From positions 208,788-272,787 of the forward strand of contig JAAWWF010000008.1 of NCBI GenBank assembly GCA_021404565.1: a DNA stretch of 64,000 bases, read 5' to 3'. The translations under genes and the position numbers were made by a program. The notes beneath the pieces were generated by a model. That model searched no databases and was not told the DNA's origin. It saw only the letters and a list, made by a program, of their open reading frames with translations. Of this stretch, positions 44,447-54,381 are shown one piece after another (the stretch's first letter is position 1; every line of letters begins with the position of its first letter). Origin of the DNA: Roseivirga sp. GTDB lineage: Bacteria; Bacteroidota; Bacteroidia; Cytophagales; Cyclobacteriaceae.

Positions 44447-46939
44447 TTGAAGCCACCAACCGGTTACTCATTGATACGCGCTCTTTTAAGGCTCACCTCG
44501 CAAATAAGCTTGCTTTGGCTAATTACATGCCTGAGTTATCCGTCAGCGCATGCCCAAACAAAAGAAATCGACAGCCTCAGCCATTTCATAGAAACTCACA
44601 TACAGGAAGATGATAGCCTGGCCACTGTTCTGGCCAGGTTGAGTTATTTGCACAATTCATTTGACCCCGACAAGGGGATTCGTCTTGGTGAGCGAGGACT
44701 TGAAATTTCAAAAAGAATAGACTTTTCTGAGGGAATATCACGATCCTTCAACAGCCTTGGGGTAAACTACTATGCCAAAGAAGAGTATGTTAAGGCCATT
44801 GACGCCTATAATGAAGCCATCAGGTATAAGGAGATCATAGGGGACAAACGCGGTGCGATGATGACCCAGGTCAACCTGGCAATAATTCTGGTCGAACGCA
44901 GAAGGGTAAATGAGGCTCTGAAGTATTATGAAGAAGCCCGGGCGTATTTTGAAGAGGCAGGTGACGACAACGTGGTAGGTGTAGTGCTGGTAAACATGGC
45001 CCAGGCCCATCGCAGGTTAAGAGCAGACTCTGAGGCCCTGAGACTGTATTTGCTGGCTCTGGAGTACGCAGAAAAGTCTGGTAATCAGGCTGCTTTGGCC
45101 ACTACACTCACCAATATATCGGTGCTTTACATAGCCCTGGGAGAGTACGACCAATCTCTGACCATGAGGAAGAGATCATTAAAAATAACACAAGAGACCA
45201 ACAACCGGAGGCTGGAGGCGCAGGTGCGTGTAGGGTTGGGGTTGGTTTTTCAACGCCTTCATCAGAATGACTCCGCCAGGTATTACTTTCAGTCAGCCTA
45301 TGAAATGGCTGACGAAATTGGCTTAAGAAGCAGAAAGGCCAGCGCTCTTCAAAATCTGGGTACACTGGCAAAGGAGGAAGGCGACTATCAAGCAGCCCTC
45401 GATTATTATCAACAAGCACTGACTTTAAGGGAAATGTCAAGCTCCAGGAGAACGCTTCCCTTTCTATATCGAAGTATGGGGGAGGCTCATCTGAATTTAA
45501 GGCAAAAGCAAACCGGCCTGGAAAACCTGCTAAAAAGCCTGTTTATAGGCCAGGAGCTTGGGGCCATAACTTCTATTGCCGAGGGGGCTGAAGCGCTGAC
45601 TGATTATTATGAATCAGAAGGTAATTTTGAAAGAGCGTTTTACTACGCGAAAATGGCTCGTGAGGCAAATGAAACAATCGACTCCCGACAGGACATTCCG
45701 GAGCTTGCTAAGCTGGTAACCCGCTATCAGAATGAGAAAGAGAATCAAAGTCTTTTACTCCGGCAAGCTGAGGAAGAAGCAGCCCTTTATAAGAAGTTGG
45801 ATGCCGAGCGGATGGTAAGAAACCTGACCATTGCCGGTTTTGTTGGAGTACTCATATTGGCCCTTATTTACTACCGCTTTTATAAGAGTAAAAAGAGGGC
45901 ACATGCCCTGTTGGAGGAACAGAACCGAGTGATCTCGGAGCAGAAAAATGCCTTGGGGCTTCAGGCTGAAAAACTCCTGATGGTCAATTCCCAGATGGAG
46001 ATGCTATCAGAGTTCCGGACCGGACTTACCCAGATGATTGCGCACGACATGAAGAATCCGCTCAATGCAATTATTGGGCTGTCGGATGGTCAGCCTACTG
46101 CCCGAAATGTTAAAAAGATCGCGGAGTCTGGTTATCAGATGCTTAATCTGGTAACGAACATGCTGGAGGTGGAAAAGCTCGAAGAAACGGGGATCAAACC
46201 GGAAAAGAAGCAGGTTTTTATAGATGAGCTTATCCAAAAGGCAAAAAACCAGGTGGAGATCCTGTTGCAGGCTAAGAGTATCTTTTTTCAAAGCCTGGTC
46301 CCCAAACAGATAGGTCTGATCGCTGATGAGGGCATTATTGTGAGGGTGCTGGTGAATTTGCTGACCAATGCCATTAAATATTCGGAAAACGGAGGGGTAG
46401 TTAAAGTGACCCATGAAATTGTTCCTGATGGGTTTCTCAGAATCTCTATCATCGATGAAGGACCCGGTATCGAACCAGATCGTTTGCCCCATATCTTCAA
46501 TAAGTTCTGGCAGTCAGACCAAAAACAATCCGGGTTGGCTGTGTCCACCGGGCTTGGGCTCACCTTCTGTAAGCTGGCACTCGAATCACATGGCGGACGC
46601 ATATGGGCAGACTCTGAGCAGGGAAAAGGTACCTCTTTTACATTCGAATTAAGTATCAGCCGGGAAGCCTGTGCGGACTATATTCACCTTTCACATGGTG
46701 AAATTCAGCCCAGGGAGTATTTGATTGAGCCTGATGAGTTTTCTGTGCTGGACAAGTTTGCCGGCCAACTGGTGAAGCTGAAGGTACACGAAGTAGGGGC
46801 GATTACCCGCATCTTCAGGAAGATGGAAGAAAAGAATGTAACTTCGCGATGGAAAATCGACCTGCAGGGTGCTGTGTATGATGGTGATCAGACTAAATAC
46901 AATCAGCTGTTAAAAGCACTTTATGAAGATCAAGAGTAG
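44447..46939 (+). CDS. TPR sensor histidine kinase 1
   Basis: An 830-residue transmembrane kinase. A signal peptide (~1-36, ending AHAQ) precedes a periplasmic TPR array (~40-430, with paired helices such as YVKAIDAYNEAIRYKEIIGD), a membrane helix (~461-480), a coiled linker, a HisKA domain with H533 in MIAHDMKNPLNAIIGL, and a HATPase domain with N- and G-boxes (NLLTNAIKYS, DEGPGI, STGLGLTFCKLALESHGG). A further ~65-residue C-terminal extension (LKVHEVGAITRIFRKMEEKNVTSRW...) is shared by the four kinases of this cluster. The start codon is TTG. It overlaps kinase 2 by 17 bases. Confidence 0.9.
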   Translation: MKPPTGYSLIRALLRLTSQISLLWLITCLSYPSAHAQTKEIDSLSHFIETHIQEDDSLATVLARLSYLHNSFDPDKGIRLGERGLEISKRIDFSEGISRSFNSLGVNYYAKEEYVKAIDAYNEAIRYKEIIGDKRGAMMTQVNLAIILVERRRVNEALKYYEEARAYFEEAGDDNVVGVVLVNMAQAHRRLRADSEALRLYLLALEYAEKSGNQAALATTLTNISVLYIALGEYDQSLTMRKRSLKITQETNNRRLEAQVRVGLGLVFQRLHQNDSARYYFQSAYEMADEIGLRSRKASALQNLGTLAKEEGDYQAALDYYQQALTLREMSSSRRTLPFLYRSMGEAHLNLRQKQTGLENLLKSLFIGQELGAITSIAEGAEALTDYYESEGNFERAFYYAKMAREANETIDSRQDIPELAKLVTRYQNEKENQSLLLRQAEEEAALYKKLDAERMVRNLTIAGFVGVLILALIYYRFYKSKKRAHALLEEQNRVISEQKNALGLQAEKLLMVNSQMEMLSEFRTGLTQMIAHDMKNPLNAIIGLSDGQPTARNVKKIAESGYQMLNLVTNMLEVEKLEETGIKPEKKQVFIDELIQKAKNQVEILLQAKSIFFQSLVPKQIGLIADEGIIVRVLVNLLTNAIKYSENGGVVKVTHEIVPDGFLRISIIDEGPGIEPDRLPHIFNKFWQSDQKQSGLAVSTGLGLTFCKLALESHGGRIWADSEQGKGTSFTFELSISREACADYIHLSHGEIQPREYLIEPDEFSVLDKFAGQLVKLKVHEVGAITRIFRKMEEKNVTSRWKIDLQGAVYDGDQTKYNQLLKALYEDQE

Positions 46940-49289
46940 CATATTTAAGTATTGCATACTGGCCATGTTGGTCATTAACTGCCACCACCTGGTAGCGCAG
47001 GAAGAGCCTGACTCGGCACGCTTCGAAGTGCTACTTGATTCTTTGGAAAAACTGAGCGATCAACGGAAACTGGAAGCCGCCAGCCAACTAGGTAATCAAC
47101 TTCTTGCAGAGACCGATAATGAAGGAGCAGTACTTAATAAGATCAGGGTACTTAAGATAATGTTCTATGTGAATGGGCGCTTCAAAGATGATCTGACCTA
47201 CAGGGAGACAGCCCTTGAGTGCCTAAGCCTGAGTGAGCAAAACCGCGATTATGAGTCGGCCATTATTTGTGCCACCAATGTGGCACTGACCTTCTTTAAT
47301 GTCAGTCAATACGACTCAGCAAAAGTCTACTATCGTAAGGCTATGGAAATAGCCCGGGATAACCTTCCCCGTAAATACCCTATTGGTCTGGCTAATATGG
47401 CCTTTATCCATGGAGTCCTGGATCAAAGAGACGAGGAACTCAAATACTTTATGCTGGCTCTGGAGGTGGTAGAGGCCCACCCGGAATACGATAATGTGAT
47501 GGGAACCAGTGCCATGGCTTACAGCGGTTTGGGTGATTATTACCGGTCTATTGGTGAGTTTGACAAGGCCATTGAGAACTATGAGGGGAAACTGAAACTG
47601 GGAATAGATAATGATTCAAGGAGAATTATTTATGAAGCACATTATGGCCTGGGCCTTGCCTTTGGTCATAAAGACAACTACGATTTTGAGAGAAGCAAAT
47701 ATCATTTTGAGGAGGTAGCCCGGGATACAGCAAGGGCTTACCAGCCCTACCGCTTTCGATCCATTTACGGACTGGCTAAGCTCTATAAAAATGAGAAAGA
47801 TTATAACGAGGCCAAAAAGCTCTTCAGGCAAGCTTTGGCCTATTATAAAGGTACCAAGAGTACTGATTACATGTCGAGGGTACAGACCGAAATGGCCGAT
47901 ATGTACTATAGTACCGGAGATTTGGTTCAGTCGAGAAACTGGGTTAATCAGGCGGTAGCTTCGGCCCGTAAAACGGGAGTGATCCCGCAGGAAAGAGAAG
48001 CGCTAAGAGTGCTTTATAGATTAGATTCTATCCAAGGGAGGTATAAAGGAGCATTTACAAATTTTCTCCGCTACACAGAAATCAATGACTCCTTGTCTAA
48101 TCAAAGTACCAAAGACAGAATAAGTGAGCTGCAGATTCAATACGAGACATCACAAACGGAAAAGCAAAATGAGCTGCTGAAGGCTGATCTCGATTTACAG
48201 GAGCTCAGGTCTCAGAGACAGATAGGGATCCTGATTTTCGTGGCTGTGCTCTCTGTGGTTTTGGTAGTTTCTACCATTGTGTTTTATCGGGGTTATCAAC
48301 GAAAAAAGAAGGATCATGACCTGATTGCTACGCAAAAATACGAGCTAAAGCAGCTATCTGACTTCAAAGAGGGGTTGACCAGTATGGTAGTTCATGATAT
48401 GAAGAACCCGATCAATTCGATCATCGGTTTTTCGAGGGGAACGCCTGATGAAAAGAAAATGAAAAAGATCAACCAGTCGGGTTATAACATCCTTAATCTG
48501 GTGACCAATATGCTGGATATCCAGCGCTTTGAAGAAACCAAAGTGGAGGTGGTTACTGAGCCGGTAGAAGGATACAGAATGGTGGGTGAGGCAGCGAATG
48601 AGGTGCATTTGCTATTACAAGCCAAGAGCCTGCGCTTTGATAACCTTGTTCCACGGGGAATCATGTTCAATGTAGAACGAGCTCTATTAGACAGGGTGAT
48701 GATCAACCTGCTGACCAATGCAATTAAGTACTCAAAGCTGGGAGAGGTAGTGACTGTTAAACTGGGTGAGCTGAAAGATGGCTTTCAGGAGTTGATTGTC
48801 AGAGATGAGGGAGACGGCATTGCGGAGGGAAAACTGCCTTACATTTTTAATAAATTCTGGCACAAAGATGCCCGCAAGTCAGGTTTAGCGCCCTCTACAG
48901 GGTTGGGCTTGTCTTTCTGCAAGCTGGCGGTTGAGGCCCATGGTGGCACTATCATGGCCAAATCGGACCTTTCCAAGGGCACTTCCATGATATTTACCTT
49001 ACCTCTGGCAGAGGAAACAGCAACTGAGATATCAAAGGTGGAGGAGCTTCATAACAAAAGTGGAGAATCACTTAGCGCTCAGGAACTTGAAATTTTGGGC
49101 GAACTTTTACCTGAACTTACCAGTCTGGAGGTACATGAGGTAAGCGCGATCAACAAGCTGATAAGTAAGTTGGAAAGCAAAGGTCTGAATAAGCGATGGA
49201 TTAACGCCCTGCAGGCGTCTGTGTATCAAGGCGACCAGCCCAAATACAACGAATTGTTGAATACAGGAACTAAGGAGGAATTAATTTAG
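46923..49289 (+). CDS. TPR sensor histidine kinase 2
   Basis: A 788-residue paralog of kinase 1. Signal peptide ~1-25 (ending LVAQ), periplasmic TPR array (~40-410), membrane helix (~432-452), HisKA with H491 in MVVHDMKNPINSIIGF, HATPase domain (NLLTNAIKYSKLG, DEGDGIAEG, STGLGLSFCKLAVEAHGG), and the shared C-terminal extension (LEVHEVSAINKLISKLESKGLNKRW). It is cotranscribed with kinase 1 (17-base overlap) and lies 19 bp before response regulator 1, so these three form an operon. Sensed signal unknown. Confidence 0.92.
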   Translation: MKIKSSIFKYCILAMLVINCHHLVAQEEPDSARFEVLLDSLEKLSDQRKLEAASQLGNQLLAETDNEGAVLNKIRVLKIMFYVNGRFKDDLTYRETALECLSLSEQNRDYESAIICATNVALTFFNVSQYDSAKVYYRKAMEIARDNLPRKYPIGLANMAFIHGVLDQRDEELKYFMLALEVVEAHPEYDNVMGTSAMAYSGLGDYYRSIGEFDKAIENYEGKLKLGIDNDSRRIIYEAHYGLGLAFGHKDNYDFERSKYHFEEVARDTARAYQPYRFRSIYGLAKLYKNEKDYNEAKKLFRQALAYYKGTKSTDYMSRVQTEMADMYYSTGDLVQSRNWVNQAVASARKTGVIPQEREALRVLYRLDSIQGRYKGAFTNFLRYTEINDSLSNQSTKDRISELQIQYETSQTEKQNELLKADLDLQELRSQRQIGILIFVAVLSVVLVVSTIVFYRGYQRKKKDHDLIATQKYELKQLSDFKEGLTSMVVHDMKNPINSIIGFSRGTPDEKKMKKINQSGYNILNLVTNMLDIQRFEETKVEVVTEPVEGYRMVGEAANEVHLLLQAKSLRFDNLVPRGIMFNVERALLDRVMINLLTNAIKYSKLGEVVTVKLGELKDGFQELIVRDEGDGIAEGKLPYIFNKFWHKDARKSGLAPSTGLGLSFCKLAVEAHGGTIMAKSDLSKGTSMIFTLPLAEETATEISKVEELHNKSGESLSAQELEILGELLPELTSLEVHEVSAINKLISKLESKGLNKRWINALQASVYQGDQPKYNELLNTGTKEELI

Positions 49290-49308
49290 AAGATAGCTGA
49301 ACAGTAGC

Positions 49309-50208
49309 ATGACTATAAATGGCCGATTGAACCGTATTCTGATTGCCGATGACGATCCGGTAAACCTGGAAGTGATTCTTGACTTTTTAGCAGATCATGA
49401 GGATGAAGTACTTTATGCACCCAATGGCAAGCGTGCTTGTGAATTGGCCATACAGGAATTGCCGGATGTGATCATCATGGATTGGGAAATGCCTATTATG
49501 AATGGTATTGATGCCATCGCAAATCTTCGTAAGAATCCGCTGACCGCTGATATCCCGATTATAGTAGCTACGGGGGTTATGACACAGTCTAATGACCTGA
49601 AAACGGCCATGGAAACAGGTGCTGTTGATTTTCTGCGTAAACCCTTCGATCCTATAGAGTTCAAATCCCGTCTGAGTACAACACTTAGGCTTTCAGCTTC
49701 CTACAAGGAGATTAAGGAACAGAAAAAGCAAATTGAGGAAATGGCTGCGAAAGAGCAGGAGTTACTCAATAGCTCTCTACAGCAAAAAGAAAGAGAGCTT
49801 AGCACCGCTGCTATTTTCGATTATCAAAAAAGCGAGCTGCTGACCAAGCTTTTGGATGAAATCAAGCGCCTGGATACGGTAACCAATAACCTATATGCAC
49901 CGGAGATAAAAAAGATCACAAGGGAGATTAAGTCTTTCCTCGATCTTGATCGCAGCTGGTCGAATTTCAAGATGCACTTTGAGGAGGTGCATCCCGGTTT
50001 TCTGGAGAAGGTAGGGGAGTCTTTTAAAGAACTTACGAGCAATGAGCAACGCGTATGTGCTTATCTCAAAATTGGCTTGAACAATAAGGAAATTGCCACT
50101 TTGACAAATGTGGAGAGTGCCTCGGTACGCAGAGCCCTCAACCGGCTGAAAAAGAAAATGAGCCTGACTCCGGAAGACAGCCTCAGAGATTTTATCGATA
50201 GTATGTAA
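49309..50208 (+). CDS. Response regulator 1: REC domain with C-terminal HTH
   Basis: A 299-residue regulator. REC domain (~1-125): ADDDP acidic cluster, phosphoacceptor D58 in MDWEMPIMNG, ATGVM and RKPFDP. A coiled-coil linker (~130-175, KEQKKQIEEMAAKEQELL) leads to the C-terminal domain (~220-299), which matches the LuxR-like HTH of Bacteroidota sensory proteins (FEEVHPGFLEKV, SNEQRVCAYLKIGLNNKEIATLTN, VRRALNRLKKK). It is the third gene of the kinase 1-2 operon and converges on kinase 3 with two bases between stops. It is the best candidate to bind the direct-repeat motif. Confidence 0.92.
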   Translation: MTINGRLNRILIADDDPVNLEVILDFLADHEDEVLYAPNGKRACELAIQELPDVIIMDWEMPIMNGIDAIANLRKNPLTADIPIIVATGVMTQSNDLKTAMETGAVDFLRKPFDPIEFKSRLSTTLRLSASYKEIKEQKKQIEEMAAKEQELLNSSLQQKERELSTAAIFDYQKSELLTKLLDEIKRLDTVTNNLYAPEIKKITREIKSFLDLDRSWSNFKMHFEEVHPGFLEKVGESFKELTSNEQRVCAYLKIGLNNKEIATLTNVESASVRRALNRLKKKMSLTPEDSLRDFIDSM

Positions 50209-50210
50209 GA

Positions 50211-51473
50211 CTATTTCAGCATCGCTACCAGGTCTCGGAATTTGTCCGGATCGGCCTCATAAACAGAAGACATTAGCTTGTCTTTCCAGATAGATGTAAC
50301 ACCTGCTTGTTCCAATTCCTTTACAATTCTGCTCACCTGGCTGTATTCATGTACTTCAATCCTCGATAATTTTTCAGCATACATTGCTATAAGGGGTAAA
50401 TCCTTGGCCAGAATCATCGAATCTGACTTGTCTTGAAAAGGTCTTTCAGGTTGAGAATGCGGTCGGTCAATGTTGGCTACAGGGATGCTAAATTTCACGG
50501 TGGTAAATTTTTGAGGCGCAGAAGTTACCTGAATTGTACCACCATGGGCTTCAATGGCCAGTTTACAAAAGGTGAGCCCCAAGCCGATTGATGAAGCCTG
50601 ACTGATTTTGGTATTTCCGGTACTCCAATACTTCTCAAAGACGTATGGAAGTTCGTTCTCCTTAATGCCTTCACCGTAATCGGTTATGGAGAAACCGATC
50701 CTGCCGTCCTCTTCATTTTTAGTTACACAGACATCGATCCTGGAGTCGTAATGAGAGAATTTTGCTGCGTTAAATAGGAGATTACCCAGTATTCTCTTAA
50801 GCAGCACCAGATCGGCATAAAGTAAAAGAGTTTCCGGTACTGAGGTAATGACTCGGATATGCTTGCTTTCCAGGAGGTATTTCAGCGGTGTTATTGACTC
50901 AGTTAGCAGATCAGCAACAAAGCAGTGTTGTTTGTCCAAAGCGATTTTGGCCTCTTTCAGTCTTTGAATATCGAGCATATTGGTCACCAGGTTCAGCACA
51001 CATTCTCCCGAACGGTTGATGATTTCCATTTTCCCTGGTGAAGGCTCTTCTTGCGACAATCCCATGATGGCATTAAGTGAATTGCGAATATCGTGGACTA
51101 CCATTTGGATAGAGTTTTCCTTAAACTTATCCAGCTTAAGAGCCGCCTCGTACTTTTCTTCCAGTGTTCCAATTTGTTCTTCCGCCTTGTTCTTTCGGAG
51201 AATCAGGAAGTTGTTTTTCTCGATCAGGTCCTGGACCAGTCTCTGTTTCTTTCTGTAGCAGCAATAGCTCCAAAGCATCGCCCCGAAGACTAGTACTATG
51301 ATAGAATAATAAATGACATCAGGGGTAAGAAAAACAGCGTGAAGTGAAGGTGAGTTGAGAACCTCCCATAAGAAGACACTACCGGGTACATCATGGCTCT
51401 CTCTGACCCCAATATGAGGCGTATAGGAAAGAAGGCATAGTAGTACCAGTCTGCGGACCAGAATTACACGCAT
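50211..51473 (-). CDS. Histidine kinase 3, lacking the TPR sensor
   Basis: A 420-residue kinase related to the other three but without TPR repeats. Two hydrophobic segments (~5-20 and ~52-70) and a coiled coil (~75-120) precede HisKA with H127 in MVVHDIRNSLNAIMGL; here the usual KNPLN is RNSLN, losing the proline of the H-box. HATPase boxes are intact (NLLFNAAKFS, DYGEGIKEN, SIGLGLTFCKLAIEAHGG), and the shared C-terminal extension is present (IEVHEYSQVSRIVKELEQAGVTSIW). It may be a shortened paralog with a different input. Confidence 0.88.
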   Translation of the reverse strand: MRVILVRRLVLLCLLSYTPHIGVRESHDVPGSVFLWEVLNSPSLHAVFLTPDVIYYSIIVLVFGAMLWSYCCYRKKQRLVQDLIEKNNFLILRKNKAEEQIGTLEEKYEAALKLDKFKENSIQMVVHDIRNSLNAIMGLSQEEPSPGKMEIINRSGECVLNLVTNMLDIQRLKEAKIALDKQHCFVADLLTESITPLKYLLESKHIRVITSVPETLLLYADLVLLKRILGNLLFNAAKFSHYDSRIDVCVTKNEEDGRIGFSITDYGEGIKENELPYVFEKYWSTGNTKISQASSIGLGLTFCKLAIEAHGGTIQVTSAPQKFTTVKFSIPVANIDRPHSQPERPFQDKSDSMILAKDLPLIAMYAEKLSRIEVHEYSQVSRIVKELEQAGVTSIWKDKLMSSVYEADPDKFRDLVAMLK

Positions 51474-51759
51474 GGTATTTATTCTATCAGTTGAAGTTTA
51501 AAATGCCCACTCTCGGCCCCTGGATATGCCTCATTTAGTTTGAAATAATAAGACTTACCAGCAGGTTCAAATGAACATGCAAAACAACTCAATTTCCAGC
51601 CCTTTACAGATCAAGGTCATCGGGGGCGGTAAATTGTCCACGTTTTGTCTACGCTTTTTGGATTATAAGTGGCGTTTTGTCATCAGAAGATACATGCGAT
51701 GTGGAAGCTATCCGGGACGAAAACATCTATTTTTGGAAGGTGAGTATCTTTAGGGGAGC
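51474..51759. other. Intergenic region between kinases 3 and 4
   Basis: 286 bp. It contains direct-repeat site B (51634-51652). A 60-codon + strand ORF (51571-51753) spans the motif and has poor protein-like character, so it is not called. No terminator is evident for kinase 4. Confidence 0.4.
51634..51652 (+). promoter_or_regulatory. Direct-repeat operator, site B
   Basis: TTGTCCAC (51634-51641) and TTGTCTAC (51645-51652), start-to-start 11 bp, differ from site A at one spacer base. No perfect TAnnTTTG follows at 31-32 bp. It lies 161 bp upstream of kinase 3, in reverse orientation to that gene. Confidence 0.55.
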
Positions 51760-54168
51760 TTACTTGAGCATTGCCACCAGCTCATCAAAACGCTGTTGAT
51801 TGCCCTGATGCATGGCAGAAATGAGATTGCTTTTCCAAGGTGAGGTTACCTCTGCCTCTTCCAGTTCACGAATGATGCTGTTGATTTTCCCGACCTGATG
51901 TACTTTTAACTCGCCCAGCTGGGAGAAATACTTTGACAGCACGGCAATGTCTGATTCCAGAATCAACGACTCACCCAGATCAATGGGTTTGGCTACTTCC
52001 ATATCACTTTGCTCAATATGCTCTGCCTGCACCATGGGAATGGTGAAACTGAAGGTGGTGGATTTGCCATATTCTGAGTCCACGCTGATTTTACCTCCGT
52101 GTGCCTCTACGGCCAGTTTACAGAAGGTGAGCCCTAAACCTGTGGAGCCAGAGTAGTGTGAATCCTGATCGTGACCCTGCCAGTATTTGTCAAAAACATT
52201 GGGCAATTGCTCTGTGGCAATGCCCGGGCCATGATCAATGACAGAAATAGTGACCTCTTTGGCGGGGGTATCAATGGAAGCCTCAACCAAAATCTCTCCC
52301 CCCAAATCAGAATACTTTAGGGCATTGGAAAGCAGGTTGCCTACTACTCTTACAATCAGTTCACCATCAACATCTACATAAAGTTTGTTGGGTATAGATT
52401 TGGTCAGTGCCACTTTTTTGGCGTGCATTAACAGTTCCAGGTGAATAGAGGCCTCTTTAAATAAGTTGTTGAACAGATGAGCTTCAGTGTTCAGGGTTAC
52501 CTGAGTCTCCTTAAACTTCTGTACATCCAACATATTGGAGACCATATTGAGCATTTGATGCCCCGATTGTGCAATGGTCGATAACTTCTGCTGACTGGCC
52601 TCTCCCTGTGACAGACCAATCACCGCATTGAGCGGGTTTTTCATGTCATGTACGATCATATGGGTAAGGTTTTCCTTAAATTCTCCCAGCTGTTTGAGTT
52701 GCTGGTTATTCTCGGCCAGGATCTCCTTTTGTGAAGTAATCAGACGGTTGGCTTTTTGCTTACCTCTTAAAGCGATAAAAACAACAACGAGTATTACTGC
52801 CAGGAGTCCGCCAGTAACGATAAAGGCTACCTGCCTTGCTTGTTGACGGTCATTGCGGGCATTGAGCAGTGCTATTTCCTGTTCCTTCTTTTCAGTTTCA
52901 TATTCAGTTTCAAGGCGCGCAACGGCTTCAAGTTGTTGGATATTGAGCAGACTGTCACTGAGTACCTGATTTGCTTTGAAATGCTCAACAGCCTTTTCAT
53001 ATAGCCCCAGTAACTCATAATTTTCTGCCATGTTTTTCTCGACCTGTACCCGGAGATTAAGGTTCGATATCTCAAGAACCAGTGGATAGTTTTCTATGCG
53101 CACGTCCAGGGCCTGGTCGTACTTGCCCAGTACCTGGTAGACTTCAGAAATATTTTCCTTTGTTTCGACAATGCTCTCCTTATAGTTGAGTTTCTCTGCA
53201 TCGGAAAGGCCAAGCTCATAGTAGTACAAGGCAGAATCATACTGTTGTAGTCTTTGCGAATGGAGGTAGCCGAGCGTGTTGTTGGCCGACATCTTTTTAA
53301 AGGAGTATCCCTGGTCGTATTCATCTTCGATGTGTACTCGTTCTATTTCGTCTACTGCTTGTTTCAGCACAATTCTTGCCAGTCTTAAACTGTCGGTGTC
53401 TATATATGAACCGGCAAGTGATGCAAGACTGTAGTACGCATCGATATTATGGTCCCGGGCCAGAACTATTGCTTTTTTGAAATAGACAATACTCTTTTTA
53501 TGGTCTTCCTGAACGGTGAAAAAGTGACCCAGGGCCTCAGTCACGGTCTGAAGATGCATATAGTCTTTAAGCCGGGCGGCTTCACGCTCATATTCTATCA
53601 GTAGCTTGTAGGCCGCATCGAGATCACCTCTGTTTCGGAGTATCCGCGATTTGAAGCTATAAGCCTGAAGCAGGATATTATTGTTGCCGATTTTTGCTGC
53701 CCATTCAATGGTTTTTTCAAAATAGAAAAGGGCTGAATCTGAGGACTCATTAATGTTATGGAGGACTCCTTTATGGTAAATTTTGTTGGTATATATACTG
53801 TCTTCTTTTAGCTCAAGAGCTAACCTGATAGCTTCATCTATATAACGGAAGCGTTCTTCCAGCGGATAAAACTCGCCATAAGTATCTGAATAGTAGAGAT
53901 GGAAGGTCAGTGCTGTCAGCACGTCAAAGTATTTCTCCGACTCCTGGTGCTTTGCTTCATTCAGTGCCTTGAAAAACGTATCAAAGGATGCCTGTCGCTT
54001 ACCCTCCCGGATAAGCATATGACCTTCATTTATAAGCTTATCGAAGTCTTCGGGGGATTGTATCTGCCCTGGAAGAGACTGGCAGTAAAGCGCAAGTAGC
54101 AGAGTCAGCACAATGAGCCGTCCACGAATAAAGCGCGCCTGGTTGTTTACAATGTGGTTGGGTATCAT
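51760..54168 (-). CDS. TPR sensor histidine kinase 4
   Basis: An 802-residue kinase with the same plan as kinases 1 and 2: signal sequence (~15-35, ending LPGQ), periplasmic TPR array (~40-430), membrane helix (~444-463), HisKA with H507 in MIVHDMKNPLNAVIGL, HATPase boxes (NLLSNALKYSDLG, DHGPGIATE, STGLGLTFCKLAVEAHGG) and the shared C-terminal extension (LKVHQVGKINSIIRELEEAEVTSPW). It lies on the minus strand, 286 bp upstream of kinase 3 and divergent from the lipoprotein gene; two direct-repeat sites lie in the divergent region. Confidence 0.92.
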   Translation of the reverse strand: MIPNHIVNNQARFIRGRLIVLTLLLALYCQSLPGQIQSPEDFDKLINEGHMLIREGKRQASFDTFFKALNEAKHQESEKYFDVLTALTFHLYYSDTYGEFYPLEERFRYIDEAIRLALELKEDSIYTNKIYHKGVLHNINESSDSALFYFEKTIEWAAKIGNNNILLQAYSFKSRILRNRGDLDAAYKLLIEYEREAARLKDYMHLQTVTEALGHFFTVQEDHKKSIVYFKKAIVLARDHNIDAYYSLASLAGSYIDTDSLRLARIVLKQAVDEIERVHIEDEYDQGYSFKKMSANNTLGYLHSQRLQQYDSALYYYELGLSDAEKLNYKESIVETKENISEVYQVLGKYDQALDVRIENYPLVLEISNLNLRVQVEKNMAENYELLGLYEKAVEHFKANQVLSDSLLNIQQLEAVARLETEYETEKKEQEIALLNARNDRQQARQVAFIVTGGLLAVILVVVFIALRGKQKANRLITSQKEILAENNQQLKQLGEFKENLTHMIVHDMKNPLNAVIGLSQGEASQQKLSTIAQSGHQMLNMVSNMLDVQKFKETQVTLNTEAHLFNNLFKEASIHLELLMHAKKVALTKSIPNKLYVDVDGELIVRVVGNLLSNALKYSDLGGEILVEASIDTPAKEVTISVIDHGPGIATEQLPNVFDKYWQGHDQDSHYSGSTGLGLTFCKLAVEAHGGKISVDSEYGKSTTFSFTIPMVQAEHIEQSDMEVAKPIDLGESLILESDIAVLSKYFSQLGELKVHQVGKINSIIRELEEAEVTSPWKSNLISAMHQGNQQRFDELVAMLK

Positions 54169-54259
54169 GAATTGTTTACACCTTAATATTGAAACAAATC
54201 GGGGTAAAACAAGGAGTTATTATGGTTACGGAATTATAAATCTGCGAATTAGTTTAGGT

Positions 54260-54278
54260 ATGTCCCTGCTTTGTCTAC
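54260..54278 (+). promoter_or_regulatory. Direct-repeat operator, site C
   Basis: ATGTCCCT (54260-54267) and TTGTCTAC (54271-54278), 11 bp apart. Nothing better than TCTTCTTG is seen where a -7 box would be. It lies 92 bp upstream of kinase 4 in reverse orientation, so it might serve that gene or cooperate with site D. Confidence 0.45.
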
Positions 54279-54381
54279 ACTTTACCAGCAAGAGCCTTGA
54301 TGAGGGAAAGAGGTCTTCTTGTGGAGGCAAAGGCCTGTTTAGTTCATCCTTCACTCTCAATTTAATGAGCTTTCGCCAGTT

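Noticed and set aside
51571..51753. 60-codon + strand ORF between kinases 3 and 4
   Set aside because: It spans the direct-repeat motif, has unlike-protein composition and no recognisable start context; probably not coding.
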